From assembly GCA_028689775.1 (NCBI GenBank), contig JAQVCM010000016.1, forward strand, positions 18,461 through 82,460: a DNA stretch of 64,000 nucleotides. The letters are read 5' to 3'. The translations under genes and the position numbers were made by a program. Shown one piece after another: positions 15,971 through 24,726 of the stretch (positions are counted from its first letter, which is position 1; each line of letters starts with the position of its first letter). This DNA is from Crocinitomicaceae bacterium (GTDB taxonomy: Bacteria > Bacteroidota > Bacteroidia > Flavobacteriales_D > Crocinitomicaceae). Below the pieces are notes generated by a model that was not told where the DNA came from, ran no database searches, and saw only the letters and a program-made list of their open reading frames with translations.

Positions 15971-16987
15971 ATGAAATTAACTTGTAAGAACCTGTTAAGC
16001 AGTGCACTCATTCTATTTGTCTCGAGTAGCATCGCTCAGTCAGTTCCAAAAATCACGTATCAAGATTACGGATTCGAGAAACCTGTCAAGCAAGTGGCGG
16101 AATTTTATTACAGTTTTGATAACGACAGCATCGAAAAGGTCGAAAAATTAACGTACCGATTTAATAAACATGGAAAAATTGAAAGTATCGCAAACAAAAG
16201 TTTTCTAGATGATTCTTGGTCGAAAGCAACGATGAGATACAGAAAAAAGGTTTTACACAAAGAGTTTTGGGAAAATAGCAATCCGTATCTCAGTCGAACG
16301 TGTACCTATCTCTATAATAAACAAGGTCAGATTATTGAACAGAAAATTCGGTTTAAGGATGGAGAAAAAAGTAGTATTCGATTTACCTATCAGAAAAATT
16401 TAATTGCAAAAATCGAAGCCGAAATTGATGGTTTTGAATCTGTTACTTCTTATTTTTATTCCACGAATGGAAAACAATACAAAGAAATACAAAGTCAGAA
16501 AAAACCAAATGAAACTGAAATTAAAAGCCAGACATTTTATCTTGAAAATCAAGAAATTTTATCATTCGTAGAACCAAAAAGTTATTTTTTAGCGAGCGCT
16601 TATCTGGACGGAGTTGCTGAGATTCATTTCAAACTCGTTGATGATACTTTGGAACAGAATAAATTAATGAAGAACATCATCAGGTTCGACCGTGAAGCAG
16701 CTTTGGATCGTTTGCCTTTTGATCTACAGACTTATTCAGAGCAAACCCTAGAAACATACCGAAAAAACAAGGATAAACTTCTTCCCGTTCAAATCAAATT
16801 ATTTATTCGAGACATTGAAAATCATAAACTTGCAGAAGCAGAAATCGACATTCAAACGAAAGCCATCTCTGGAATTGGTTTTTTCAAAATCGAATTTGCA
16901 GACGGAACGATACACGGCGACACGAACTTTGACAAAAAAGCGATCACTTACTTTGAAGAATTGCGAAATAAAATAAACATCCCTTAA
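15971..16987 (+). CDS. secreted protein, paralogue of the 14976 gene
   Basis: 338 residues with a signal peptide (LLSSALILFVSSSIAQ). Its opening YGFEKPVKQV block and units such as YRFNKHGKIESI, YLYNKQGQIIEQ and FTYQKNLIAKIEAEI repeat the pattern of the preceding gene, 32 bases away. The C-terminal half is less repetitive. Tandem duplication followed by divergence is the simple explanation. No catalytic motif is visible. Confidence 0.6.
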   Translation: MKLTCKNLLSSALILFVSSSIAQSVPKITYQDYGFEKPVKQVAEFYYSFDNDSIEKVEKLTYRFNKHGKIESIANKSFLDDSWSKATMRYRKKVLHKEFWENSNPYLSRTCTYLYNKQGQIIEQKIRFKDGEKSSIRFTYQKNLIAKIEAEIDGFESVTSYFYSTNGKQYKEIQSQKKPNETEIKSQTFYLENQEILSFVEPKSYFLASAYLDGVAEIHFKLVDDTLEQNKLMKNIIRFDREAALDRLPFDLQTYSEQTLETYRKNKDKLLPVQIKLFIRDIENHKLAEAEIDIQTKAISGIGFFKIEFADGTIHGDTNFDKKAITYFEELRNKINIP

Positions 16988-17125
16988 TGAGGTGGATGAA
17001 AGAAATATCAAAAAGTTTGCAAACATAACTTCGCAATCGTTCGATCACAACAAACACGGAATTGTTTTTTTAATTAAATTCGTAACAACCTGAGCGCTTT
17101 GGGTTATACCATGAATAACACGACT

Positions 17126-19315
17126 ATGAAAAATCTAACGCTACTCTTTTGCTGCTTGCTTTCGATAGCAAGCATTTCACAAACTACCTTGACTTTTAAG
17201 TTGAGCGATACGCAAGGAAAACCAATGTCAAATGTTGAAGTCAAGGTTTCAAGTAATCAGTTGGTTTTAAAACAAGCGACGAATAATAGTGGACAAACTA
17301 TTTTTACACTTACCGATCCGGGTTCTTACTCCATCAGTTATTTGGACTTAAAAGATGTCAGTAGTTTTGAGGTGAAAGCAGGATATAAATCAAATTATAC
17401 CAGAAGTTTCACGTATGATCCAGAAGGCATTTTTGCTGTAAAACCAAATTTCAATCGGGAAAAAATCCAATTCAGTAACGCGAGTGCGACCGCTTTGATG
17501 AATAAACCCAACACGGCGAAAGTATCCGTAATTGTGCAAGAGAAAAATGGCACGAAAGTTAAAAACCAATTGGTCGAATTGGTTTCAGAAAAAGATAAGA
17601 CCAAATATAAAGCAACGACCAACGCAGCTGGAATAGCTGTTTTTCACGTTCCAAATAATCAAGAATATGAAATAGACATCGATGGAATTGAAGGTTTTCA
17701 GAAATTTAATTTAGGAAACTATCCAAATTTGATTTTTTCAGAAGTAGTCTATTTTGAAAAAACAAAAATTCGTGAGCTTAAGCATGGCGATACCATTGTG
17801 CAACAAAACATCACGCAAACAGACGGAACTTCCACGCATCATCTGTTCACATTTGTGCTGAAAAACTATGCTGATCAGCCAAGTGTTGGTGAAAAAGTCT
17901 ATTTGAAATCCGTCAACGACAACACCGTTTATCAAGGTGCAACAGACGCTTCTGGAAAATGTGTTTTTCTGCTTCAAAAAGGTTCGAATTATTTGGTGAA
18001 TCTAAGCTATGAAAATGGAGTTTGCCTTGTTGATGCGACCAAAACACAAGGTTTCTCTTCTTCCATGGAAAGTCGCAGGTATCGTGGTTCTGCATCCATT
18101 GAAAAGATGCTTACTGACAGAAATTTAAACAAAGATGGATTTGTAGTCAACCACGAACAAACGCCCATCAAGAAATCTACGCCAGAAGCCGGTTATTTGA
18201 AAACAAATAGCAAAGGCTATGATGTCAATTTTGGCAATTCTGGTCCGATCGGAACACCGACTCTTGCCGACAATAAAATCTTTACACAACAAGGATTTCA
18301 TTCACCTAACTTTTATTGCTTAGACGCGCTTTCGGGTAAAAACATTTGGGGTGTCGAATTGGGTGAATCTGGAATTTCTCCCATCGTTTACCACGACGGC
18401 GTTTTACTGATCAACACGTATTCGTGCACGCTTTATGCCATCGATGCCAAAGATGGAACGATGTTGTGGAGCAAATGGCTTGCGGGAACGATTTATTCCA
18501 CACCTTCTGCTGATGGAACGAGCGTGTATGTGGTTTACAACAATGGTTATGACAATCCTAAAAACCCTTCAGAAAACTTTGCCCTGGCATCTTTTGATTT
18601 ACGAACTGGCAAGGAAAACTGGATGGCTTGGGTTGATAAAGAAGTCATTGCTTGTCCGGTGGTTGAAGGAAACGAAGTGCATGTAGCTTCACAAAGAGGT
18701 GTATATTATGTATTTGATAAAGTAAGTGGTAAGAATATCCACACTTCAAAAACGTGGAAAGCGCTTACATCTCCAACCCTCACAAGCGATTTCATCTACA
18801 TCACGGCAAACATAGATGGCAAAGAACAACTGATGGTTTTGGATCGAAAAACCTTAAAAACAGTCAAGAAATATCCTCAAATTTTTCTAATCGATCCCAT
18901 TTCAGCGAAATCAAGTTGTTATGATCAAATGAATTACAACGGAGCGCACCCGATTATTTACAAAAATGAACTGATCATCCTGCTCGACAAAACACGTTTG
19001 ATGGTTTTCGACGCGCAATCAGAACGGATGTTGTGGGAGAAAAAGGTGGAAGCACATTCCAATCAAACACCTCTTGTTGTCAATGGAAAAGTACTGGTTG
19101 CAGCAAAAGATGGCGGAATATGGACCTTTGATTTGAAAAGCGGCACACCTGTTTTAAACGAAAAAGTTGAATCTGAAATTGACGGTCAACCAATTGGCTA
19201 TAAAGATTTCATGTTTATCGCTTCAGCTGGTATTTTAAAAATGATTCAATCCAATCAACGAATTCCGTGGACACAGTGGAATAAAGATGCTGGGCATAAT
19301 ACGGTTTGGAAGTAA
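17126..19315 (+). CDS. secreted Ig-like/PQQ beta-propeller protein
   Basis: 729 residues from the ATG at 17126, which gives a compact signal peptide (MKNLTLLFCCLLSIASISQ); further in-frame starts at 17111 (ATG) and 17099 (TTG) would only add a polar extension. The N-terminal third contains three Ig or carboxypeptidase-regulatory-like units (LSDTQGKPMSNVEVKV, NGTKVKNQLVELVSE, ADQPSVGEKVYLKS), each ending in a variant of DASGKCVF. From about residue 370 onward PQQ-type blades follow (CLDALSGKNIWGVELG, AIDAKDGTMLWSKWLAG, VFDAQSERMLWEKKVEA), as in BamB-like propellers. Likely a cell-surface or periplasmic binding protein. No type IX sorting tail is visible at its C-terminus. Confidence 0.7.
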   Translation: MKNLTLLFCCLLSIASISQTTLTFKLSDTQGKPMSNVEVKVSSNQLVLKQATNNSGQTIFTLTDPGSYSISYLDLKDVSSFEVKAGYKSNYTRSFTYDPEGIFAVKPNFNREKIQFSNASATALMNKPNTAKVSVIVQEKNGTKVKNQLVELVSEKDKTKYKATTNAAGIAVFHVPNNQEYEIDIDGIEGFQKFNLGNYPNLIFSEVVYFEKTKIRELKHGDTIVQQNITQTDGTSTHHLFTFVLKNYADQPSVGEKVYLKSVNDNTVYQGATDASGKCVFLLQKGSNYLVNLSYENGVCLVDATKTQGFSSSMESRRYRGSASIEKMLTDRNLNKDGFVVNHEQTPIKKSTPEAGYLKTNSKGYDVNFGNSGPIGTPTLADNKIFTQQGFHSPNFYCLDALSGKNIWGVELGESGISPIVYHDGVLLINTYSCTLYAIDAKDGTMLWSKWLAGTIYSTPSADGTSVYVVYNNGYDNPKNPSENFALASFDLRTGKENWMAWVDKEVIACPVVEGNEVHVASQRGVYYVFDKVSGKNIHTSKTWKALTSPTLTSDFIYITANIDGKEQLMVLDRKTLKTVKKYPQIFLIDPISAKSSCYDQMNYNGAHPIIYKNELIILLDKTRLMVFDAQSERMLWEKKVEAHSNQTPLVVNGKVLVAAKDGGIWTFDLKSGTPVLNEKVESEIDGQPIGYKDFMFIASAGILKMIQSNQRIPWTQWNKDAGHNTVWK

Positions 19316-19412
19316 AACCTCCCTAACAATCCATTTCTTATCATACATCAATGTGCAACTGTTTTCTTCTCCGTTACTTTGCTCTATAAAATAAACTTAA
19401 AAACACATTAAA

Positions 19413-19922
19413 ATGGATTGGAAAATAGACAACGCACACTCAGAAATTGCCTTCAAAGTAAAACACATGATGATTTCAACCGTAACAGGTCATTTTGAAA
19501 ACTTCGATGCGATTATTACTACAAATGATGAAACCTTCAACAATGCAACGGTTGCATTCAACGCTAAAACTGATTCAATCAATACGAAAAACAAAGACAG
19601 AGATGAGCATTTGAAATCAGAAGATTTTTTCAATTCAGCAGCATTTCCAGAAATGAAATTTGTTTCTAAATCTTTTGACGGTCAACTTTTAGTAGGAGAT
19701 TTAACGTTAAGAGGTGTTACCAAAGAAGTTGAATTAAATGCAGATTTAAATGGTGTTGCAGTTGATCCTTATGGACAAACCAAAGCAGGTTTTGAAATCA
19801 CAGGTGAAATCAGCAGAAAAGAATTTGACTTAACATGGAGTCCGGTTACCGAAGCAGGAAGTATTGTGGTTTCTGACAAAGTGAAATTGGTCATTGATGC
19901 ACAATTCATCAAACAAGCTTAG
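19413..19922 (+). CDS. YceI family protein
   Basis: 169 residues covering a whole YceI domain: WKIDNAHSEIAFKVKHMMIS at the start, GHFENFDAIIT, DRDEHLKSEDFFNSAAFPEM, and LTLRGVTKEVELNA. YceI proteins form a lipocalin-like barrel that binds long isoprenoid or lipid molecules. Unlike many members there is no signal peptide, so this one should be cytosolic. It is monocistronic, with a MITE fragment and a terminator behind it. Confidence 0.9.
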   Translation: MDWKIDNAHSEIAFKVKHMMISTVTGHFENFDAIITTNDETFNNATVAFNAKTDSINTKNKDRDEHLKSEDFFNSAAFPEMKFVSKSFDGQLLVGDLTLRGVTKEVELNADLNGVAVDPYGQTKAGFEITGEISRKEFDLTWSPVTEAGSIVVSDKVKLVIDAQFIKQA

Positions 19923-19979
19923 AAATAGGTTTATCTATAAAAATGCTGTTTGTACTGTAGCGAAGAGATGAACTACACG

Positions 19980-20023
19980 CATTCATTGAAATATAAATCA
20001 CAATTTTACAATCGAACTCAGGT
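19980..20023. mobile_element. MITE-like element, copy 3 (truncated, about 44 bp)
   Basis: CATTCATTGAAATATAAATC and the following bases through AATCGAACTCAGGT match one end of the element at 61109-61260 with one substitution. The opposite end is missing. It lies between the yceI-like stop and its terminator. Confidence 0.65.
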
Positions 20024-20031
20024 TATAAAAT

Positions 20032-20068
20032 CAAAGCGGTTTGGGCTATACTCAAATCGCTTTTTTTG
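20032..20068 (+). terminator. rho-independent terminator of the YceI gene
   Basis: AAAGCGGTTTG pairs with CAAATCGCTTT (one G.T pair) around a GGCTATACT-type loop and is followed by a T-run. It sits between convergent genes and may also serve the MBOAT gene from the other side. Confidence 0.75.
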
Positions 20069-20081
20069 TGGCTAAAACTTT

Positions 20082-21746
20082 CTAAAACTGAAAGTAAACA
20101 AACGGCTTTGAAACATCTGCCACCAGCTGATACGCCAAAAATACAACCAACGCAACCAATACCGCTTGCACGGCAACATGCATTTTAGCAAAAACAACAG
20201 TCGTTCCTAGTTTTACCCGTTCTGGCAACCAATGCGCAACCATTCCAATCACAATGATGAGCAAGACGCTGGAGAAAGAATAACACATTTTTTCAAAAGC
20301 TTGCCATGAAAACTGAAATTTAGTTCCAATGTGATTCAACATTTCCAAAGGCTTTTCATCGCCAACCAATCGGAACCAGATTCTGGTAAAAGTGATGAAA
20401 TTGAACGTGATGAATATCTTCCAAAAATGTGAAATTCGAGTCGTTGAATTTTCATACGGACTTACTTTTCGCCAGTATTTATAAAACACCAACGCAATCC
20501 CATTCATCGCTCCCCAAATAACGAAGTTTTGATCAGGATTGTGCCATAAACCTCCGACAATCATCGTAATCAGTAAATTTAAATCGCGGTGAACGAACTT
20601 TTTAAAATTGGGGATAATGGATAAACCGATGACATACAAAGCCATTAATCCAACGTAGACAAAAATCAACTCGTACCATTGGGTAATGAAAATCAAGAAA
20701 ATGAAGATGACTAAAATCCCGATATACGATCCAATTCCTCCCGTTTTATTTCCACCAAGTGGAATGTACAAATAGTTTTTCAACCAAGATCCTAAGGAAA
20801 TATGCCAACGTCTCCAGAAATCAGCAACGCTCACCGATTTGTATGGCGAATTGAAGTTACGCATCAACTTAAAGCCCATCAAGCGCGCCAAACCGGTTGC
20901 AATATCTGTGTAACCAGAAAAATCTGCGTAAATCTGCAAGGAATATCCCCACATCGCAACGATGCTCACAAAGCCAGGATATGCCTCTGGAGAATCTACA
21001 ACTTTATCGATGAAATGCACCGCTACGTAATCGGCCAAAACGAGTTTCTTGACCAAACCTTTTACAATCTGTGCAATCGCCCAACTGAAATCGGTTTTGT
21101 TTAATTCATACGGATTGTCAATTTGCGGAATGAAATCTTTAGCTCGTGCAATTGGCCCTAAAATGATGTGCGGAAAGAAAGAAACGAAGAAGGAATAATG
21201 GAAGAAACTCTTGACTGGTTGCACTTCTTTTCGGTAAACATCAACGATGTAACTAATGCTGGTAAAGGTGAAAAATGAAACTCCGGCAGGAACAATTATT
21301 TTCTCTACAATGCTTGTTCCTTCCGCCATAAAGCCGTGTTTCCAGTACGACAACATGTTGAAAACCTCGTACTTCGTCTGGAACATTTCATTGAAAGATT
21401 CCGTGAAGAAATAGGCGTATTTGAAATAGATTAAAATCAATAAATTGACTAAAACTCCCAGTGTCAAGGTGGTTTTTCGCCAAGACTGAAGTTTGGTGTG
21501 GGCAATTTGTCGACCGATAAAATAATTGAAAATCAAGGAGAATCCAAGAATCAAAACGGATAAACCGGACGTTTTAAAGTAGAAGAAAAGACTGATTGCC
21601 GTTAAGAAAATACTTCTCACCAACTTATTTTTATGCAGGAATGAAAATAAAATCATCACCACCAAAAAGAATAGCCAAAAATCGAGCTGCGTGAAAATTA
21701 AGGGAACCCCAGACTCAAATGAAAAAATTCGATATATCCTTTCCAT
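20082..21746 (-). CDS. MBOAT family O-acyltransferase
   Basis: 554 residues with about a dozen hydrophobic segments. The MBOAT core motifs are present: IVPAGVSFFTFTSISYIVD, FVSFFPHIILGPIAR, YADFSGYTDIATGLARLMG, FWRRWHISLGSWLKNYLYIP and GGLWHNPDQNFVIWG with the catalytic His at 402. In AlgI, PatA and DltB relatives this enzyme moves an acetyl (or D-alanyl) group across the membrane for modification of an extracellular polymer. Two SGNH hydrolase-like genes precede it with a 3-base gap, matching the usual pairing of a membrane acyl carrier with a periplasmic acyltransferase. The polymer cannot be deduced here; AlgI-like polysaccharide acetylation is the best guess. Confidence 0.85.
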   Translation of the reverse strand: MERIYRIFSFESGVPLIFTQLDFWLFFLVVMILFSFLHKNKLVRSIFLTAISLFFYFKTSGLSVLILGFSLIFNYFIGRQIAHTKLQSWRKTTLTLGVLVNLLILIYFKYAYFFTESFNEMFQTKYEVFNMLSYWKHGFMAEGTSIVEKIIVPAGVSFFTFTSISYIVDVYRKEVQPVKSFFHYSFFVSFFPHIILGPIARAKDFIPQIDNPYELNKTDFSWAIAQIVKGLVKKLVLADYVAVHFIDKVVDSPEAYPGFVSIVAMWGYSLQIYADFSGYTDIATGLARLMGFKLMRNFNSPYKSVSVADFWRRWHISLGSWLKNYLYIPLGGNKTGGIGSYIGILVIFIFLIFITQWYELIFVYVGLMALYVIGLSIIPNFKKFVHRDLNLLITMIVGGLWHNPDQNFVIWGAMNGIALVFYKYWRKVSPYENSTTRISHFWKIFITFNFITFTRIWFRLVGDEKPLEMLNHIGTKFQFSWQAFEKMCYSFSSVLLIIVIGMVAHWLPERVKLGTTVVFAKMHVAVQAVLVALVVFLAYQLVADVSKPFVYFQF

Positions 21747-21749
21747 GTC

Positions 21750-23093
21750 TTACTGCTTATGCGTTTGTTGCTGCCTTAATTCCATCTGTTCCAACCATTT
21801 TATAAATGATTCATACACCATGTCGCCCATCAAGCGGTATCCATCAGCCGTAAAATGAATGTAATCTCCACGCATCAATCCGGCGCGATTCCACGTTTTA
21901 GAAGAACCCAATTCGCCCATAATTCCATATAAATCCCAGACAGCAGCTTCGTATTTTGCAGCCAATTGAATGATCATTTCTCGTTCACGCGCCACGTTTC
22001 GATTCAAATATTTCTTCTGAAAATAAGCATCGTTGGTCACCGTCAGCAACAACGCACAGTTGGGATTTGCCCTCAAAACCATTTGAATGACCGAATCTAA
22101 ATTGGCACGATACACTTCTGGACGGAAATTCGCGTAGGTTGTATTGGCATCATTCGTTCCGACAGCAAAAGCGAAAAAATCGGGCGGAAACTCTTTCAAT
22201 TGTTCTTCAAAATCTTTGTTTCCTAAATAGGTGTACAATCCTGCTCCGTTGACTCCGATGGTGTTGTAAGAAATTCCTGGTCGTTTGTTCGACAATTGAA
22301 AACCTAAAATTCGCATCGTAAAATCTTGTATGGAATCTCGCGAAAAATAAGCGTCAAAAGCTTGTAATTCATCCGTAAAATAAACATCGGTATATCCCAG
22401 ATCGTTGTTGGTTTGTTTTCTCAAAACCAAAATCTCATCGGCACCAAAATTCAAGGAATACGGAAAATCTCCTTTGTTGTGATAAATACGAAGTCTGTCA
22501 AAACCAGGTTTTACTTTCGTTTTCGCATAATTAAATTGAATTTGAACCAAAGAATCAGCACATTCAATGACGGAACCTAATAAGCCATAATCCAAAGAAT
22601 CTGGTCGATCTACCGGACTTCTATATCCTTTCCATTTGTTGGGAGACGTAAATTTGTAATTCCAAGGATTGTTGGTTCCAGCTAAATCAAACGGAAAAAT
22701 CAAACCTCGTTCTCCAGGCAATCCCGTCCAATTGGTTTGCAAATTGGTTCGCATTTCGTGCGTATAAATATCTGCTTGCAAATGCGATCCTCCGATGTGA
22801 TAAAAATTTAATTTTCGATCCTTCTTTTGAACCATTTGTTGAATGTCGTAAAACAACTTTTCAAAATTGGCACTGTTCTCTGTATAAAACTTATAATGAT
22901 TGCGCTCAAAATGTATGAACGGATATTTTCTGGTCAACGAAGAGTCGACCACGCCAAAGAAAACCCTGTTTTTATAACTGTTTAGCGAATCACTCTTCCT
23001 CACGATGGTGTCTTCCTGACTATGCGAAACGCAAGAAATGAGAGAAATACAAAGAGTTAAAAGAGCTATCATTTTCATAATTAATTTTTTCAT
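21750..23093 (-). CDS. SGNH/GDSL hydrolase-like lipoprotein
   Basis: 447 residues from the ATG at 23093, chosen because it gives the common ATGA overlap with the upstream stop (an ATG at 23105 is also in frame). Lipobox LISC puts the lipidated Cys at 21. SGNH features: nucleophile Ser103 in HIGGSHLQADIY, an Asn block in GTNDANTTY, and the C-terminal Asp/His pair in GDYIHFTADGY. A beta-rich insertion separates the first block from the rest. With the adjacent MBOAT gene it probably transfers or removes O-acetyl groups outside the cytoplasmic membrane. Confidence 0.8.
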   Translation of the reverse strand: MKKLIMKMIALLTLCISLISCVSHSQEDTIVRKSDSLNSYKNRVFFGVVDSSLTRKYPFIHFERNHYKFYTENSANFEKLFYDIQQMVQKKDRKLNFYHIGGSHLQADIYTHEMRTNLQTNWTGLPGERGLIFPFDLAGTNNPWNYKFTSPNKWKGYRSPVDRPDSLDYGLLGSVIECADSLVQIQFNYAKTKVKPGFDRLRIYHNKGDFPYSLNFGADEILVLRKQTNNDLGYTDVYFTDELQAFDAYFSRDSIQDFTMRILGFQLSNKRPGISYNTIGVNGAGLYTYLGNKDFEEQLKEFPPDFFAFAVGTNDANTTYANFRPEVYRANLDSVIQMVLRANPNCALLLTVTNDAYFQKKYLNRNVAREREMIIQLAAKYEAAVWDLYGIMGELGSSKTWNRAGLMRGDYIHFTADGYRLMGDMVYESFIKWLEQMELRQQQTHKQ

Positions 23094-24559
23094 TGCGTTT
23101 TCCATTTAGCGTATTCTGAAGAAAAAGCATCGTAAAAAAGCTGTGAGGCAATACTCGCGCCTCTGTTGCTAAAGTGAATGTAATCATTTCCAGCAAGTCC
23201 TTTGGCAACCCAAGCTGGCATCGAATTTTCTCCACCCATGGCGGAATACAAATCGTAATATCCTGCTTCCACTTCCATGGCAGCTTTGCGCATCTGATCC
23301 ACGCAATACGGCAGCAAAGGATACGTCAAATACATTCCGTCCTCAAAGCGCGACATATCACTTGGTCCAATCACCACAATGGCTGCGCTTGGTTTCAAAC
23401 GGCGAATGGTTTGCAATTGACCTTTGAAATATCGGGTAAAATTGCGAACACTGCTGCTGTCTTTGAAGTGTGGAACAGAATTTCCACCAAATTGCATGAT
23501 AATCAATTCTACATTCAATTCGTTGTACATTTTTGATGCAAGACTTTGGTCGATGTTTCCAAAAAACGTACCACTTGAACCGCGCATCGCAATGTTATCA
23601 ACCTGAACACCTAAATCACCTTCCAAAGAAAAACCTAGTATGTTTGGACTGATGGCACTTGCAAATTCAAATCTCAATTTTCCAGCATTTTGAGGAAAAT
23701 CTAATTGATAAACATGGTGTTTTCCATCCGCAATCAAACTGTCTTCTCGAATTAAATTTCCTTGGTGATACACTTTCATTTTACAGGTTTTCGTCGCACC
23801 CGCATAATGCATGTTCACGTTGTTGTAATTCCGTGTTCGACTATAAGCCGATTTGGATGGTTCAATTTCAATCCAAGCTTCCTTCACCGCAGTGATTTTT
23901 GATCGCTCTGCGGAATCTAAATATTCAGGTGTAAACCGTCCAACGGAATTCATTATCCCGTATTGTTTCGATTTTATTTTTTCACCACCAAAACAGGTGT
24001 AACGTGTAAAATTACTGGAAACCTTCTGAATGAAGGAAATGGTGTTGTACACATTTACAGCCGGAATCATTCCTGCTCCGTTTCCGCCAAATTGTTCTTG
24101 AACTCGTTGACGAATATAGGCCGTCATTCGATCTCCTTCTATCTGAGAGTCACCATAATGCAAAATGCGTAATTTTTTCCTCCCAATCGCTGCACCTTCT
24201 AATTTGGTTAAAAAAGAATGAAAACGATTCAAGCCAGCTTCAGAAAAAGCGATGTGAGTAGCGCTTTCCAAATTCAATTTTCCGCCAGTTGGCATTCCCA
24301 TGACTTTCTTTTCAAGGGTATCCACAAAAAGCGGCTCCGCTTCTTTTTCTACCAAAACAGTATCTACATCTGCAATGAAAGTGGTGATGTCTTTGTTGAC
24401 TTTTTTAGCAGGATTGGAAAACTTTTCGAAGGTCAAAAATCGAATTTTATAATCGCCGATTGCCCAACCTTCCTTGGGTACAAACCATACGATAGGCGCA
24501 AGAATCAATAGCACGGCTACCAAAAAAAGAATGACATGATATGGTTTGTATGTTTTCAT
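23090..24559 (-). CDS. membrane-anchored SGNH hydrolase
   Basis: 489 residues. An N-terminal membrane anchor (about residues 8-26) is followed by a linker and an SGNH domain: nucleophile Ser138 in ILHYGDSQIEGDR, oxyanion-hole Gly/Asn in MQFGGNSVPH, GPSDMSRF, and the Asp-His pair in GNDYIHFSNRGA. It is first in a three-gene minus-strand set with a second SGNH protein and the MBOAT enzyme. Having two different SGNH proteins beside one MBOAT suggests successive or alternative acyl acceptors, as with AlgJ and AlgX (analogy only). Confidence 0.8.
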   Translation of the reverse strand: MKTYKPYHVILFLVAVLLILAPIVWFVPKEGWAIGDYKIRFLTFEKFSNPAKKVNKDITTFIADVDTVLVEKEAEPLFVDTLEKKVMGMPTGGKLNLESATHIAFSEAGLNRFHSFLTKLEGAAIGRKKLRILHYGDSQIEGDRMTAYIRQRVQEQFGGNGAGMIPAVNVYNTISFIQKVSSNFTRYTCFGGEKIKSKQYGIMNSVGRFTPEYLDSAERSKITAVKEAWIEIEPSKSAYSRTRNYNNVNMHYAGATKTCKMKVYHQGNLIREDSLIADGKHHVYQLDFPQNAGKLRFEFASAISPNILGFSLEGDLGVQVDNIAMRGSSGTFFGNIDQSLASKMYNELNVELIIMQFGGNSVPHFKDSSSVRNFTRYFKGQLQTIRRLKPSAAIVVIGPSDMSRFEDGMYLTYPLLPYCVDQMRKAAMEVEAGYYDLYSAMGGENSMPAWVAKGLAGNDYIHFSNRGASIASQLFYDAFSSEYAKWKTQ

Positions 24560-24726
24560 TTTATTTATCGAAGCACAAAAATACTTTAAGTAAAGGTGAA
24601 ATTGGCATTTGAGTTCTTAATTTTTTGAAATTGAAGCAAAAGAGCATTTAAAAACAGAATTTTAATCCTTTCACTGAAAAAAAAATAGAAAAAACTTCAC
24701 TGAATTTCTTTAATTAAGTCTAGGGT

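Noticed and set aside
17085..17097. AACCTGAG resembling a MITE end
   Set aside because: Only eight bases match, the following TTCGATT is missing and there is no other end.
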